From the NCBI RefSeq assembly GCF_014356525.2, contig NC_052513.1, positions 46,251,259-46,315,258 of the forward strand: a stretch of 64,000 nt of DNA, given 5' to 3'. The notes beneath the pieces were generated by a model. The model saw only the letters and a program-made list of their open reading frames with translations. It was not told the origin of the DNA and did no database searches. Shown in pieces: positions 1-10,721 of this stretch; the stretch's first letter is position 1, and each line of letters opens with the position of its first letter. A program made the position numbers and the translations under genes. Source of the DNA: Nilaparvata lugens. Its lineage: Eukaryota > Arthropoda > Insecta > Hemiptera > Delphacidae.

Positions 1-850
1 AGAACGAATTCATAAATGGTCATTATTTATCATAACTTATTTCTATTTTGTAAGTGGCAAACAAATTCAATGTGTTCCAAGACTGTCCCTGTAAGCGTCG
101 TATATGGGTGAATAATTTGTAAACCCTGTGCGGCCTTGCTCAGGATATCTGTCGCGCTTGTCCCGGAACTGGACGGGATACGCACGATTTATATGTTTGG
201 ATTCACAAGCGCCACATTACCTTAAACAAACTATCCTTACTTGTTTGAAGTGAGAAGTGGGCTAAACTATTTAACGGTAACTCTGAAATATATTTCTCAA
301 TTATTAACTGTTTATTTCATACGAAAGAAAGCAAACTATCTAATCAGTTTGTTTGTTTCAGTGCGATAGAGTAGTGTAGTCTCTTGTTTTGAATTGTCTC
401 CTTTCTAGCTCAAAGTATCACTTCCCGAATTTTATCTTTATAAACGTAGTAGACTTCATTATCACTCAAAATATATATTCTTACACTTTATCTGTGAGAT
501 TCCATCTAGTCACCTGATACCCCCCTGGTACCAATATCAATTGTTGCTTCTTCTGACTCAACAGCGTTCTAAGCGCTTTAAATATTACTCTTATTAATTT
601 CCTTTTTTAACTCTGATAACTGATACATCCTATGTCAATCTGTTTCACTCTTCCTATTTGGATTGGACTCTATTTGATTATTGGGCAAACTCGGTAGTAA
701 TTGTTTATTGCAAGTTCGAAATGTAAGACTTTTATCCTTTTATCAATTTTACAAAATTAACTAATTTATTCTCACTCATTCTTTTGATTCACTTTCTGCT
801 GAGCGACTGTGTCATACGGTACTAACTAATCGTCTAAACTCGATCTTTGA
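1..850. other. Upstream leader of retrotransposon A
   Basis: No protein-coding frame of note is visible. A more GC-rich patch lies near 120-190 and the rest is AT-rich. Because an intact non-LTR ORF1 starts at 851, part of this stretch is probably that element's 5' untranslated and promoter region, but no boundary or target duplication could be found. Confidence 0.4.
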
Positions 851-2380
851 ATGGAAATGGATGATATCATCTTAAGTAAAACTAATAAGGGTAATCCTAA
901 ACTCACTTTTAGAGATTTTTCGTATAGACTAACAGGTTTTAATACATCTGGTCTAGCTCAATGGCGTTGTCTATTTAAGTCTTGTAAGGCTACCTTGAAA
1001 ACCGACAAAGATGCTACGAAGATTGAAGAAATCAATGTTAACAACTTACATAACCATTCTCCACCTGAAAATAAATTAAATCAGCTTTTTAATGACTCGA
1101 TTAATGAGGATTCAGTAATAACTGATAAAGAAGGACAGTCTTATCGTGGAGATTCTCCATCACCTTGTGTGTCATTAATAAATGAATCTCTAAGGGAAGT
1201 TGAACTCCAAAAACAAAGAGACGACATAATTGCACATTCTATGAGCTTACAGATAGAGTTGGAGAAAAAAAATTCCTTGTTAGAGTCTCTCCAGGCGAAT
1301 ATTGATGAACTTGAAACGGCCCTCCAAGATCAAGCCTTATTGAAACATGAAAATGAAAACATAATTGAAAACAATGCGAGAATGTTGACAACAATAGAAG
1401 TTCTGGAGGCAGAAAATATCTTATTGAGAGCCGAGAATAAATCTCTGAAAATTGAGACAGAAGAATTAAGAAACTTCTATTCGCCGGGTGACACTATAAT
1501 TGATTCATCTTTCGAGTGTGGTGCAATAAGAGTAGAAAACTCTTTCAATGTTTTCAGCAAATCTGGAAAATTGGCTATGTATAATAAGGAAATTGAGAAT
1601 ATAGATGAAAATTATAGTAAAAGAAAATCATCTGCCCAAACTGACAAAACCCAAAATAAAAATAGGGTGATAAGACAGGATCAAGATGGTAGTAATGATG
1701 TGATCGAGAAAAACGGAAATAAAGTTGAGTCACATGTACAAGTGAAGAGGAAAAATTATACTAATTTAAAAAAGAATACTATCATTAGAAATAAAATATT
1801 AATTTTGGCGGATAGCCATGGAAGAAAAATAATGGATTTTATTGGTGAAAAACTTCCAAATTTTGAAACCCAGGTTTTCTTCAAACCAAATGCTACACTG
1901 AGTCAAATTGTTGAAGGAGCTGATAGGCAAACGAAAAATTTTGGTCCAAATGATTATCTTATAGTTATGGGTGGCACAAATGACATTAAGGCTAACACAG
2001 TGCAGAATGTTAATGATGTGAAGAAAGTACTTGATATCTTGGTTCCAATAAGTCTGAAAACAAATCTTATAATGACAACTATTCCAAATCGCTTCGACAG
2101 ACCCGACCTGAACCATTCGATAAACAAGATGAACGAAATAATACACAAACACATAAATAGTATTTCAAGAAAGAATGTAAAGAGGATAAGTATTTGTTTT
2201 CTCAATGAGAGATTGAGGAGGGAAAATTTCACTCAACATGGGCTTCATCTCAATGGATCGGGGAAAGAAATCCTGTGCACTAGACTGGCAGAAATAATTG
2301 TAAATAAATCACCTTGCAACAGTGCAGTGAGCGAAGATTCTTTTTTAGTGAGATGGCTGAAGAGAGGGAAGAAGCCTTGA
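851..2380 (+). CDS. LINE ORF1 protein: FLYWCH zinc finger, coiled coil, SGNH hydrolase-like domain
   Basis: The 509-residue frame starts at ATG 851. Residues about 15-72 have the FLYWCH pattern: aromatic residues in FRDFSYRLTGF, then WRC, a second Cys about five residues on, and a closing HNH. Residues about 115-208 form a leucine/glutamate-rich coiled coil. Residues about 316-480 look like an SGNH esterase fold: ADSHG carries the nucleophile serine, GGTNDI the block III asparagine, and HGLHLN the C-terminal catalytic histidine. SGNH domains are known in ORF1 of CR1-type LINEs. FLYWCH fingers are known mainly from MULE transposases and host regulators. I infer RNA or DNA binding by the finger and a particle or membrane role for the esterase. 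The frame is free of stops, so the protein may be functional or only recently silenced. Confidence 0.85.
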   Translation: MEMDDIILSKTNKGNPKLTFRDFSYRLTGFNTSGLAQWRCLFKSCKATLKTDKDATKIEEINVNNLHNHSPPENKLNQLFNDSINEDSVITDKEGQSYRGDSPSPCVSLINESLREVELQKQRDDIIAHSMSLQIELEKKNSLLESLQANIDELETALQDQALLKHENENIIENNARMLTTIEVLEAENILLRAENKSLKIETEELRNFYSPGDTIIDSSFECGAIRVENSFNVFSKSGKLAMYNKEIENIDENYSKRKSSAQTDKTQNKNRVIRQDQDGSNDVIEKNGNKVESHVQVKRKNYTNLKKNTIIRNKILILADSHGRKIMDFIGEKLPNFETQVFFKPNATLSQIVEGADRQTKNFGPNDYLIVMGGTNDIKANTVQNVNDVKKVLDILVPISLKTNLIMTTIPNRFDRPDLNHSINKMNEIIHKHINSISRKNVKRISICFLNERLRRENFTQHGLHLNGSGKEILCTRLAEIIVNKSPCNSAVSEDSFLVRWLKRGKKP

Positions 2381-5115
2381 TGTGTCCTAGTACAGTTATT
2401 CGGTTTGATCTTCCTTTGCTGACGGATACAGAGAGTATGGAAAAAGATTCAAACCACTCAAAGTGTTTAAACGATTTAATTCTTATTCACCAAAATATAC
2501 AATATATAAGAAATAAAGTTGATAGGATAAATGTATTTTTGAAAGCTGAATCTCCACATGTTGTTGTTTTTACAGAACATGGACTCACAGATGCTGAAAT
2601 ATCACAGTTGAAATTTGATGGCTACAACATAAATGCAAATTTTTGTAGAAAATTACACAGAAGTGGTGGAGTTTGTATTCTAGCAAAAAATACTGTTAAA
2701 GTCCGTAAACTCCCCTACCTAGATAGTTGTTCGATTGAAATGGATATGGAAATAACTGGAGTGGAAATAGGAAAAGGTAGAGAGAAGTTTGTGATTGTTG
2801 GAGTATACAGATCACCAAATGGAGAGTGGAATAATTTCTGTGATCGAATTGATACAGTTTTGCATGATCTGACAAACAAGTATGATAATATAATAATTGC
2901 TGGCGATTTCAATGTGGATCTGAATGTGAAGAGCTCTATGAGTGATACGTTTAGAGACATATTTACTGTGAATAATCTTACCATAAAAGTGAATAAGTTC
3001 ACTAGAATCACTAGAAACTCACAAACAATAATCGATAATATAATCACCAACATAAATGACTGTGAAGTGGCAGTGAGAAGCTCTGAACTATCCGATCACA
3101 CATTTCAGTTTTTGAAAGTGACCAGTGGTTTGTATGTAGCTGAAAAAATGAAAAGATGTATTGAAGAAATTAGAGAAATGTCTACAAGTAACCTGAACTG
3201 TCTTAATAACCATTTATCCAGAGAGAAGTGGAGAAGTATGTATAGTGAGGTTGATCCAAGCAATCAGTTTTTGGAATTTTCAAAAACGCTTGATTATTAT
3301 TTCAATGTTTCCTGTCCAATAAAGAGAATTAAAATGAGCTGTACGGAAAATAAAAATAAGTGGATCACTGAGGATATATTACAATTGAGACAGGATGTAA
3401 GAAATGCTTTCAAATTATTCTCGCAGAGTAGAGATGCAACAAAAGAGAGAGAGTACATGAACTTGAAAAAGCACTATACAAATGCGATAAGAAGAGCAAA
3501 AAGCAATTACGTTGTGGATACTTTGAGTGCGTCAAATAACCTGAATAAATGTGTATGGAGGATCATAAATGATGAAAAAACTGGATCAAGGCAAACAAAT
3601 GGTAACAGGTACATTGGTAGTATGAAAACAAAAGAGGGCAATGTTTTGAAAGATGGAAACGAGATTTGTGAATATCTAAATAAGTTCTTCCAGGAAGTTG
3701 GCTCAAACATTGAAGACTCAGTTTTGGATGGTTTTACCCAATCATGTGTTGAAACAGAAAATGACTCAAGCCATATTGAAAAGATGGTTGTTGCTCCTTT
3801 CACAGAAACAGAAATTCTCGAAATTATTGATTCCCTGAAGAGTAAGAGGGCAACTGGTCTTGATGGGATCTCAACTGTTGTTATAAAAAGTTGTAAAAAG
3901 TATTTAATTGCTCCATTAACAGTATTGGTGAATAAGTCCTTGGAGTGTGGTGTATTTCCTCAGAAATTGAAAGAGTCGAAGATAGTACCAATCCACAAGA
4001 GTGGCGAAGAAAATCTGGCAAATAATTTTCGACCAATCACTATAGGGAATGCACTGGGTAAAATCTATGAAAAAGCAATGTTAATTCGTTTTGTGGAGCA
4101 TTTGTTTCGAAATGGAATTTTGTCATCCGAGCAACATGGATTTCAGAAGGATAAATCAACCAGGTCAGCCATTGCGTCTCTTGTGGAGAATGTAATAGAT
4201 AGAATGGATAATGGTGAAAGGGCAGTGGGAGTTTTTCTCGATATGAGCAAAGCATTCGATTGTGTGGACCACACTATCTTGTTGAAAAAGTTGGAATATG
4301 TGGGAGTTACTGATGTGGAGCTTGAGTGGTTCAAATCCTATCTTGTGGGTAGAAGTCAGTGTGTGGAGATGACTAGAGAAGAAAATGGGCAAAAAATTAA
4401 ATACAGATCAAATAGTCTTAGAATAAAAACAGGTGTACCACAGGGTTCGATCCTCGGACCATTATTATTCATTTTATATGTTAACGATTTACCACAAATA
4501 ATAACAAGTGGTAAGGTTTTGATGTATGCTGACGACACATCCTACATTTGTAGTGCAAAGGATGCAGAAAAATTAGAATTAGATACTTTTGTCAATGTAC
4601 ATGCCATAGCCCAATTCCTCAGTCAACATAACCTCAAAGTGAACGAAACTAAAACGCAGTTCTTGCAGTTCAAACATAGAAATAATTATAGAGATCTTGA
4701 AGAGATAAACGTTCAAATAAATGGAGTGAATGTTGAACAACCTCTGTCTGTGAAATTTCTAGGTGTCTTGCTGGACCAGAACTTGTCTTGGGATAACTAT
4801 ATTGATCATTTGTGCTGTAAAATATCATCTGGAGTGTTTGCACTCAGGCAGATTTCAAGATTAAGTACTGGGAACACTATCTTAACATGTACAGTATATC
4901 ATGCCCTCATAATGTCACATATTCGGTATGCAATATTGGTTTGGGGGGGCTCCAGTCTCAAAAATTTAGATAGAATCTTTAGAATGCAAAAGAGAGCTGT
5001 GAGAGCGATTAAAGGTCTTAAGCCATTAGAGTCCTGCAGAGAGTATTTCATTTTTATTTCCTCTCTATTCCCAGTAACCCACAATATCAAAGCTCCTGTC
5101 ATACCAGGCAATTAA
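2353..5115 (+). CDS. LINE ORF2: endonuclease and reverse transcriptase, C-terminus aberrant
   Basis: The open frame extends upstream to 2314, but the first ATG is at 2353, inside the last 28 bases of ORF1 in another frame. The N-terminal third is an APE-type endonuclease with HQNIQYIRNK, VVFTEHGL, IAGDFNVDL and SDHTF, holding the expected Asn, Glu, Asp/Asn and Asp-His. The reverse transcriptase follows with FLDMSKAFD (near 4232), GVPQGSILGPLLF (near 4433) and MYADDTSY (near 4527), so all three catalytic aspartates are present. After roughly 5040 the reading drifts into unrelated sequence and stops at 5115, about 100 or more residues short of related ORF2 proteins. The missing C-terminus suggests an inactive element unless the assembly joined two copies wrongly. 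Confidence 0.88.
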   Translation: MAEEREEALMCPSTVIRFDLPLLTDTESMEKDSNHSKCLNDLILIHQNIQYIRNKVDRINVFLKAESPHVVVFTEHGLTDAEISQLKFDGYNINANFCRKLHRSGGVCILAKNTVKVRKLPYLDSCSIEMDMEITGVEIGKGREKFVIVGVYRSPNGEWNNFCDRIDTVLHDLTNKYDNIIIAGDFNVDLNVKSSMSDTFRDIFTVNNLTIKVNKFTRITRNSQTIIDNIITNINDCEVAVRSSELSDHTFQFLKVTSGLYVAEKMKRCIEEIREMSTSNLNCLNNHLSREKWRSMYSEVDPSNQFLEFSKTLDYYFNVSCPIKRIKMSCTENKNKWITEDILQLRQDVRNAFKLFSQSRDATKEREYMNLKKHYTNAIRRAKSNYVVDTLSASNNLNKCVWRIINDEKTGSRQTNGNRYIGSMKTKEGNVLKDGNEICEYLNKFFQEVGSNIEDSVLDGFTQSCVETENDSSHIEKMVVAPFTETEILEIIDSLKSKRATGLDGISTVVIKSCKKYLIAPLTVLVNKSLECGVFPQKLKESKIVPIHKSGEENLANNFRPITIGNALGKIYEKAMLIRFVEHLFRNGILSSEQHGFQKDKSTRSAIASLVENVIDRMDNGERAVGVFLDMSKAFDCVDHTILLKKLEYVGVTDVELEWFKSYLVGRSQCVEMTREENGQKIKYRSNSLRIKTGVPQGSILGPLLFILYVNDLPQIITSGKVLMYADDTSYICSAKDAEKLELDTFVNVHAIAQFLSQHNLKVNETKTQFLQFKHRNNYRDLEEINVQINGVNVEQPLSVKFLGVLLDQNLSWDNYIDHLCCKISSGVFALRQISRLSTGNTILTCTVYHALIMSHIRYAILVWGGSSLKNLDRIFRMQKRAVRAIKGLKPLESCREYFIFISSLFPVTHNIKAPVIPGN

Positions 5116-5175
5116 TTATTGAAAAGTTTCTTCAAGTTATTTCCGTAATTCTATTTTCTAATTTGACACTGCAGA

Positions 5176-6760
5176 ATGAGTAAAATGCTTACAAGGTCAC
5201 TTCTCAGTGAGATCTCTAGATTGTCGAGTGAGGATGGTGGGCACTGAGCGGGGGACTGATGCATGATGAGGTTATTGAGTTGGCCATAGAGTTACATGAC
5301 GCACTCGGTGTCATTTCTTCACGCTATTCAAGTGACTCAATAGTTGACATTGTTCCTCATTTGATTTATACATTGAATAGTCTTGATGCCTGCATGAAAA
5401 CCAACTCGGATTTGCACTTCAACTTGACAGAGGTTTCAGAGGAGAACTCTTATCTCAGGGAGAAATTAGATGAGGAAATACAAAGGAGAGTCCAAATCTT
5501 TGAGGAGTCTTTTGAGCATTGAGGAGGAGTCTGAAAATGGAATAAAAAAAAAATGAGACTAAGGGTAAATGATTTGTTGGAGTCCGAGGATGAATTGAGG
5601 TTTTAGTTTAAATGGTCGACTTTTTTTTTCATTCATATTGAACTTATTCTCTCTATTCTTATTTCAATTAAACGTATTTTCTTATTTTAATTGAAATTAT
5701 TTATATTGTACAATACGAATAGCATTTAATGATATAAATAATTAGTATTTTATCTTAAGATTTAGCATGTAATTCTGAAGTTTGTTCAATTTCTGTATAA
5801 GTTGTTCTTGTTTTCTTATTATTCTTTTATTATTTTGTGTGGAGTGCGGTTTTGGGCAGTGTGCCTGTCGCATCCACACTGATTAACTACATTCACTACA
5901 ATGTATCTTTTTTTTCCAATAAATTGAAATTGGAAATTGAAATTGAGGGAGATTATCAGAGAAAGAGAAGCCATAGTCAACGAAAACGGTGCTCAGTCAA
6001 TAGTAAATGGACTAGAAACTGTTGAATGTAAGAGTTTTGTTAAATGAGTCAACTCAAACGAAAACAAAGATTACATGTCCAGACTGCTCAAATCTTCAAA
6101 AAGAGTTGAAAGGGAAACAACTAGAATTGATGGAATTGAGGCAACGTCGCTGGGAGGATGGGGTTGAGATGGAGGAGAGATTTAAGAGGGCTTTCTCAGG
6201 ACGAGAAGCTAAGAACTTAGTCTCTGAAGGCTCTGGTGTATCCGCTGAAGGTGCTAACAAACTACAATCACAAAGTAGCAATCTTAGGAGAAGAACTCAT
6301 GAAGCTAAAATAAGATGTTTCTCTGCCAGTCAGGGCAGGAGGGTTTCCAATATAATTCGTTCAAAGAGGGATTATAGAGTTTTTTGATGAAACCGGGCGC
6401 AAAATATGAGAAGGTCACAGAAGAATGTGAGAGTATGCTCTGATATGGACGAAAAGGACCTTGTTGTGATTATAGCTGGAACTAATGATGTTGCCTGCAA
6501 TGAGGCTGATAATTTTATCCGATTGTACAAACGTAGACTTGAGGGGTTACAGCATACCAATGTTTCAATTTCCTCAGTGCCGCATCGCCATGATCTTCCC
6601 AGTTGGTCTTGCCCATAAGGAGAATCGGAGAACTGATGAACGTTTGGAAAAATTATCAAAACACTCCTCTAACTACTCTTGAGCTCTTTGGGGCCGCGGT
6701 TCCACACTTCACATGGTCTACACCTGAACTATCGGGGGAAGAAGTATATCAGTGAAAAAT
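5176..6760 (+). pseudogene. Broken LINE ORF1 with coiled coil and SGNH remnants
   Basis: An ATG at 5176 opens a short helical stretch that is cut by a stop near 5245. An 87-residue frame from 5259 carries on with an alpha-helical region and a coiled coil (NSYLREKLDEEIQRR). More coiled-coil text follows at 6022-6387. An SGNH remnant is at 6450-6760: IAGTNDV near 6475, and SHGLHLNYRGKKYI read in another frame near 6708. The serine motif is not clearly preserved. Unlike element A there is no FLYWCH finger. A foreign insert (about 5626-5945) separates the two coiled-coil pieces. The protein is not translatable as a whole. Confidence 0.72.
5626..5945 (+). repeat. Insert in ORF1 of B ending in (TTGAAA)-like tandem tail
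   Basis: AT-rich sequence without coding similarity interrupts ORF1. It ends at about 5920-5945 in AATAAATTGAAATTGGAAA and similar short units. Short tandem units of this kind are typical 3' ends of LINEs or SINEs that lack long poly(A), so I infer a small 5'-truncated insertion. No target duplication was identified. Confidence 0.35.
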
Positions 6761-7079
6761 CATATTGGATATTGCTGCTTCAATCGGAAAAATACCTATA
6801 ACAACCAATCCAACAGTTTTCCCTCTCTCAGTGAGCTCAGTGCTCCATTCTGATCGGCTGGATTCTTCTCAAATAGTGGATAATGGTGTACTGTCGGCTG
6901 GTGTGTGTTTTGAAGAAACTGATTTTTTAGAAATTTCCATATCAGACAAAATCTTGAACAAGACTGTGTAACTAAGACTGACAAAGGTATAGAAGTCATG
7001 AACTCTAATAATAATAGTAGAAATAATATTTGTTGTAGTAGAAGAAATTCATCAAACAAATCGATAATAGGTAATTTAA

Positions 7080-9857
7080 ACAAAGAAGTCAAAATATTAC
7101 TTCAAAATATCAGACACATCTTTCTGCAGCTATTGAATCTCTAGAAATCACTTTAGATGACATAAAACCTGACATAGTTGTTCTTACTGAGCACAAAGTT
7201 TATTCTCATCAAATACCTCTCATAATAATGTTTCAAATTATGTTTTAAATACTTCTTACACGAGGGAAAACTACCAGGGGGAGGTGTAATGATACTCACT
7301 CACAAAAACTTACAGAATGTTTAACCGGTTAAAATTGAAAATATCTCAGATCTTATGGAAGATGAAATATTAGAAATATGTATGTTGGAATGCACACATT
7401 GTGGAAGAAAGATGCTGATTTTGGTTTGTATAGATCCTCAATACCTACAAACGAAGGTATTTTTATCCAGTAACTAAACACGTTGTTGGATATTGCAAAT
7501 CATAAGTATAAAGATGTAATATTGATTGGTGATTTCAATATAGACATGACAAAAAGTACTCGCTCTAGTGGAGAGGTGATTAATGTTCTTTTACTGCTTA
7601 TAATTTCTTGTACATGGTTGATTTTCCTACTCGGATCACAGAAACTACAGAGTCAATCATTGACAATGTTTTTACGAATATTGACAGCTCGATGATCAGT
7701 GTTTCTGGAATAAATACACAACTATCTGATCATGATGCACAGCTTGTTGAGATAAAAATAGATGAGGCAAAAAACAGTAAAAAAGATAACAAATTTATAT
7801 TTAAATATTGTAGAAGTTTCTCTGATGACAACATCTCTATGTTCATTTCAGCTTTAAGTCAGGAAACTTGGCTTGATGTATTCAACTCCGACGTCAAATG
7901 TAAATATGATACTTTCAATAAAGCCTTCTCCCATTACTTTAATACATATTTTCCAAGAAAGTTAGAGAAACAGAATATTAACCAAAAGTCATGGATACCA
8001 CCAGAGTTGAAAGTAGATAAGGAAGAACTCATCCATCAAACTAATAGTGCAAGATTAATCAGGGATAGAACTATAAATATTAATCTTGATGAAAGATCTA
8101 GGATATTAAGGGCAAAACTAATCCAAAGCAAAAAACTATTACGATAACAAAATGAAAAATTTCTAAAATGTTATAAAAGAGACTTGGAGAATAATAAACA
8201 CGGAGGTTGGAAATAGAAATAAACTATTTAAAAACCTAACTTTAAAAAGTTGAGAACAGATTTGTTCTAATCCAAAGAAAATATGTGAACTTTTCTTAAA
8301 TTACTTTTCGAAAGAGGAAATATATATAGGAGACTTTCAAAACTCAACACAAAGAGATGGTTTTGCAAATGTCATTAATCAAGAATTTAGATTCGAAACT
8401 ATTGATTACAAGAAACTTGATAAAATTATCTCTAGTTTAAAATGTAAGTACAGTGCAGGATACGATGACATACCAATCACCATCATCAAAAAGGCCAAAA
8501 AAGTTCTGTTGAAGCCACTCCTACATCTGATAAGCTCTTCTCTTATTACCGGAATATTTCCCGAGCAGTTGAAAATTTCAAAAATTATCCCAGTACATAA
8601 AAAGAATGATGAAAGTGATATCAACAATTACTGTCTGATTTCTTTATTACCAGCAATTTCCAAGATTTATGAACGTGTAGTTTCTGACCAGCTTCTTGAG
8701 TATTTGGAGAAAAATGAACTTCTCGACTCCTTCCAGCATGGGTTCCGTAAAACAAAATCAGCCAAGACAGCAGCAACAAAATTTATCGAATCTGTCATTG
8801 ACTCAATAGATAACTCGGAAAGAGCAGTCAGTTAGGGGTGACAGGTGTATCTTACAAGTGGTTTAAATCATACATCATGAACAGGAAAATGTTTGTTCAA
8901 ATAAGTCATATGTCAATCACAGTCACAATCACAGTCACAATCACAGTCAGTCTAATCACAAGGGATTCAGGAATACCTTCAATTCAAAAATGAGAACAAG
9001 TAGGTGCGGTGTGCCCCAAGGCTCAATTCTGGGACCAATTCTCTTTATCTGTTATCTGAAAGGTATACCGTATCTCGAAGGCGATAGTGAGCTAGTTTTA
9101 TATGCTGATGACGCAAACCTAAAAATATCAGCCAAATCCCAGAATGAAATTGAGAGAATAGCAGAATCAAACCTCTCCACTTTGGCAGAACATCTGATGA
9201 ACAATAGATTAATAATTATTATGAGTAAAACGAACCTATTCACATTCACAATACAGCAGTTATCAAAACTTGAATTGGACAGAACATGACACAAGGGTTT
9301 TGTCACGGGTATATCGAGTGGATTATATGCTCTTAGAAAAATGTCACCCTTTTGTAAAATGGAAACGTGGAAAATGATTCATTTTGCCTACATACACTCT
9401 ATAATATATTTTGGTATAAGTCTTTATGGATCTACTTCAAATCAGATTATGGATTCAATTCTCAAATCACGAAAACAAGCTATAAGAATAATTTTACACC
9501 TAGACCCCATAGCATCAGTTAAAGAACATTTCGCTCACTTTAATAAGACAGTTTACAGTCTTTACATCTTTGAGACAATTATGTGTGTGAAAGAAAATCT
9601 TGGGAATATTTTGACGTTAGGACATAATTATAGGTACAGCACTAGAGATAAGAGGAAACAGAGATAAACTTTTACATTTGCAAAGACATAGACTTGAGTT
9701 CTACAAGAAGGAGCCCACATACATAGGAGCCAAGTTCTATAACAAGCTACCGACGAGAATCCAACAAGAGCCGAATCCCAATAAATTCAAATTGGAATTG
9801 GATATATATTTAACTGAAAGAGCTCTTTATAATATAGAAGAATATCAGAATGAATGA
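7080..9857 (+). pseudogene. Broken LINE ORF2 (endonuclease/RT) lacking catalytic motif A
   Basis: The endonuclease start is recognisable at 7085-7200 (LLQNIR, then VVLTEH) but is frameshifted. GDFNIDM lies near 7530 and LSDHDAQLVEI near 7725. The polymerase runs from about 8440, with the HGFRKTKSAKTA segment near 8738. At 8830 the text jumps from ERAVS to GVSYKWFKSY, so the segment with the first catalytic aspartate (FLDMSKAFD in element A) has been deleted. GVPQGSILGPILF (near 9009) and YADDANLKI (near 9100) remain. The normal C-terminus (AKFYNKLPTRIQQ to the stop at 9857) is present. A microsatellite of CAATCACAGTCA units interrupts the RT near 8918-8955. Confidence 0.85.
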
Positions 9858-9935
9858 GATCAGCTCCTATGAGTTGAATTGTATTGTTGTATTCTGTAGA
9901 TGTTTTATTTTTAAATGTATCTAATAAAAGATATA

Positions 9936-10475
9936 CAGGGTGATTCTTACTTACGGTGAAATAATTTAATACGTGATAGTAGAGGTGAAAATAAGTTCTT
10001 ATAAACATATATCCATAAACGCTTCATTAGCGAGCTATACAGAGTGAGAGATTTCGCCCGTAATTCAGTTCCTCTGGTGAAATTCACCGATGCTGAATTG
10101 TTTGAGGGCTAGTTTTTGAAAAACTTATGCTGGATTCATATGGAAAAATATCTGAAAAATTGAATAAAACTAGTCTGGAAGCTGTAGTGTGAGTAGTTTT
10201 TAAGAAAAAAAGTTGAAATATGCAAAAAATCCAAGTGGAAAAACACAGACTTCTACGTTTGATTCCCAATAACTTTCTTTAATGACCAGTAAACAAATAT
10301 TTTTTCGCAATAAAAAATGTAGAGAATTTTATTCTGAAAAGAATTATGTAAGCTGTGTGAACTAAATTTGAATAAAAGTTGAATAAAATGTATTCATATG
10401 TAGTACATTACACCACAATTCGCTGCTTTATGAGGAGAGAACTAATAACTCACAGGTTGTAGCTGATTGCAAATA
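9936..10475 (+). repeat. Left long terminal inverted repeat of the mariner-like element
   Basis: This stretch is the reverse complement of 11916-12450 with scattered mismatches and small indels. Matching landmarks include TTTGCATATTTCAACTT and TGGTCATTAAAG read on the minus strand, and GCAATCAGCTACAACCTATG at the inner end. Confidence 0.9.
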
Positions 10476-10721
10476 AAACATGGATTTGAATAACAGCTGT
10501 TCCAAAACTGCTGATTTATTTTGTTTTAAATAAAAAAAATATTCAAAAGAAATTATCAGCTGGAAGTTTTTTTCAGAAATATTTTAGCTCACTGTTGAAC
10601 AAAACAACAAACTGTAAGATAGGCCTACTGTAACCGCACTTTGTTTTTTGTTTCATCTATTAACCAGTTATTTGTAATCATTTTACTTTGCTTTTGTGTT
10701 AAATGTTAACTTTTTTCAAAA

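Larger units (their letters stand above)
851..5115 (+). mobile_element. Non-LTR retrotransposon A (CR1/Jockey-like, ORF1 with FLYWCH and SGNH domains)
   Basis: Two consecutive frames have the classic LINE layout: a nucleic-acid-binding ORF1 followed by an apurinic-type endonuclease plus reverse transcriptase ORF2. The frames overlap by a few tens of bases. ORF1 is intact, and ORF2 is open through the polymerase but departs from the family after about 5040. No 3' untranslated tail, poly(A) or simple-repeat end is visible before element B begins near 5176. Loss of the 3' end is unusual because reverse transcription starts there, so A was probably cut by a later rearrangement or by joining to B. 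Left end undefined. Confidence 0.85.
5176..9931 (+). mobile_element. Decayed non-LTR retrotransposon B (SGNH-type ORF1)
   Basis: Broken pieces of an ORF1 and an ORF2 lie in normal order, ending with a LINE-type ORF2 C-terminus at 9857 and a short 3' untranslated tail. Frameshifts, stops, at least one insertion in ORF1 and a deletion across reverse transcriptase motif A show it is dead. ORF2 resembles that of A around the polymerase, while the ORF1 N-terminus is different. A mariner-like transposon begins immediately after the tail at 9936, so the exact 3' end may continue beyond 12450. Confidence 0.8.

Noticed and set aside
8918..8955. Regulatory tandem motif in element B
   Set aside because: Simple 12-base microsatellite inside a dead reverse transcriptase.
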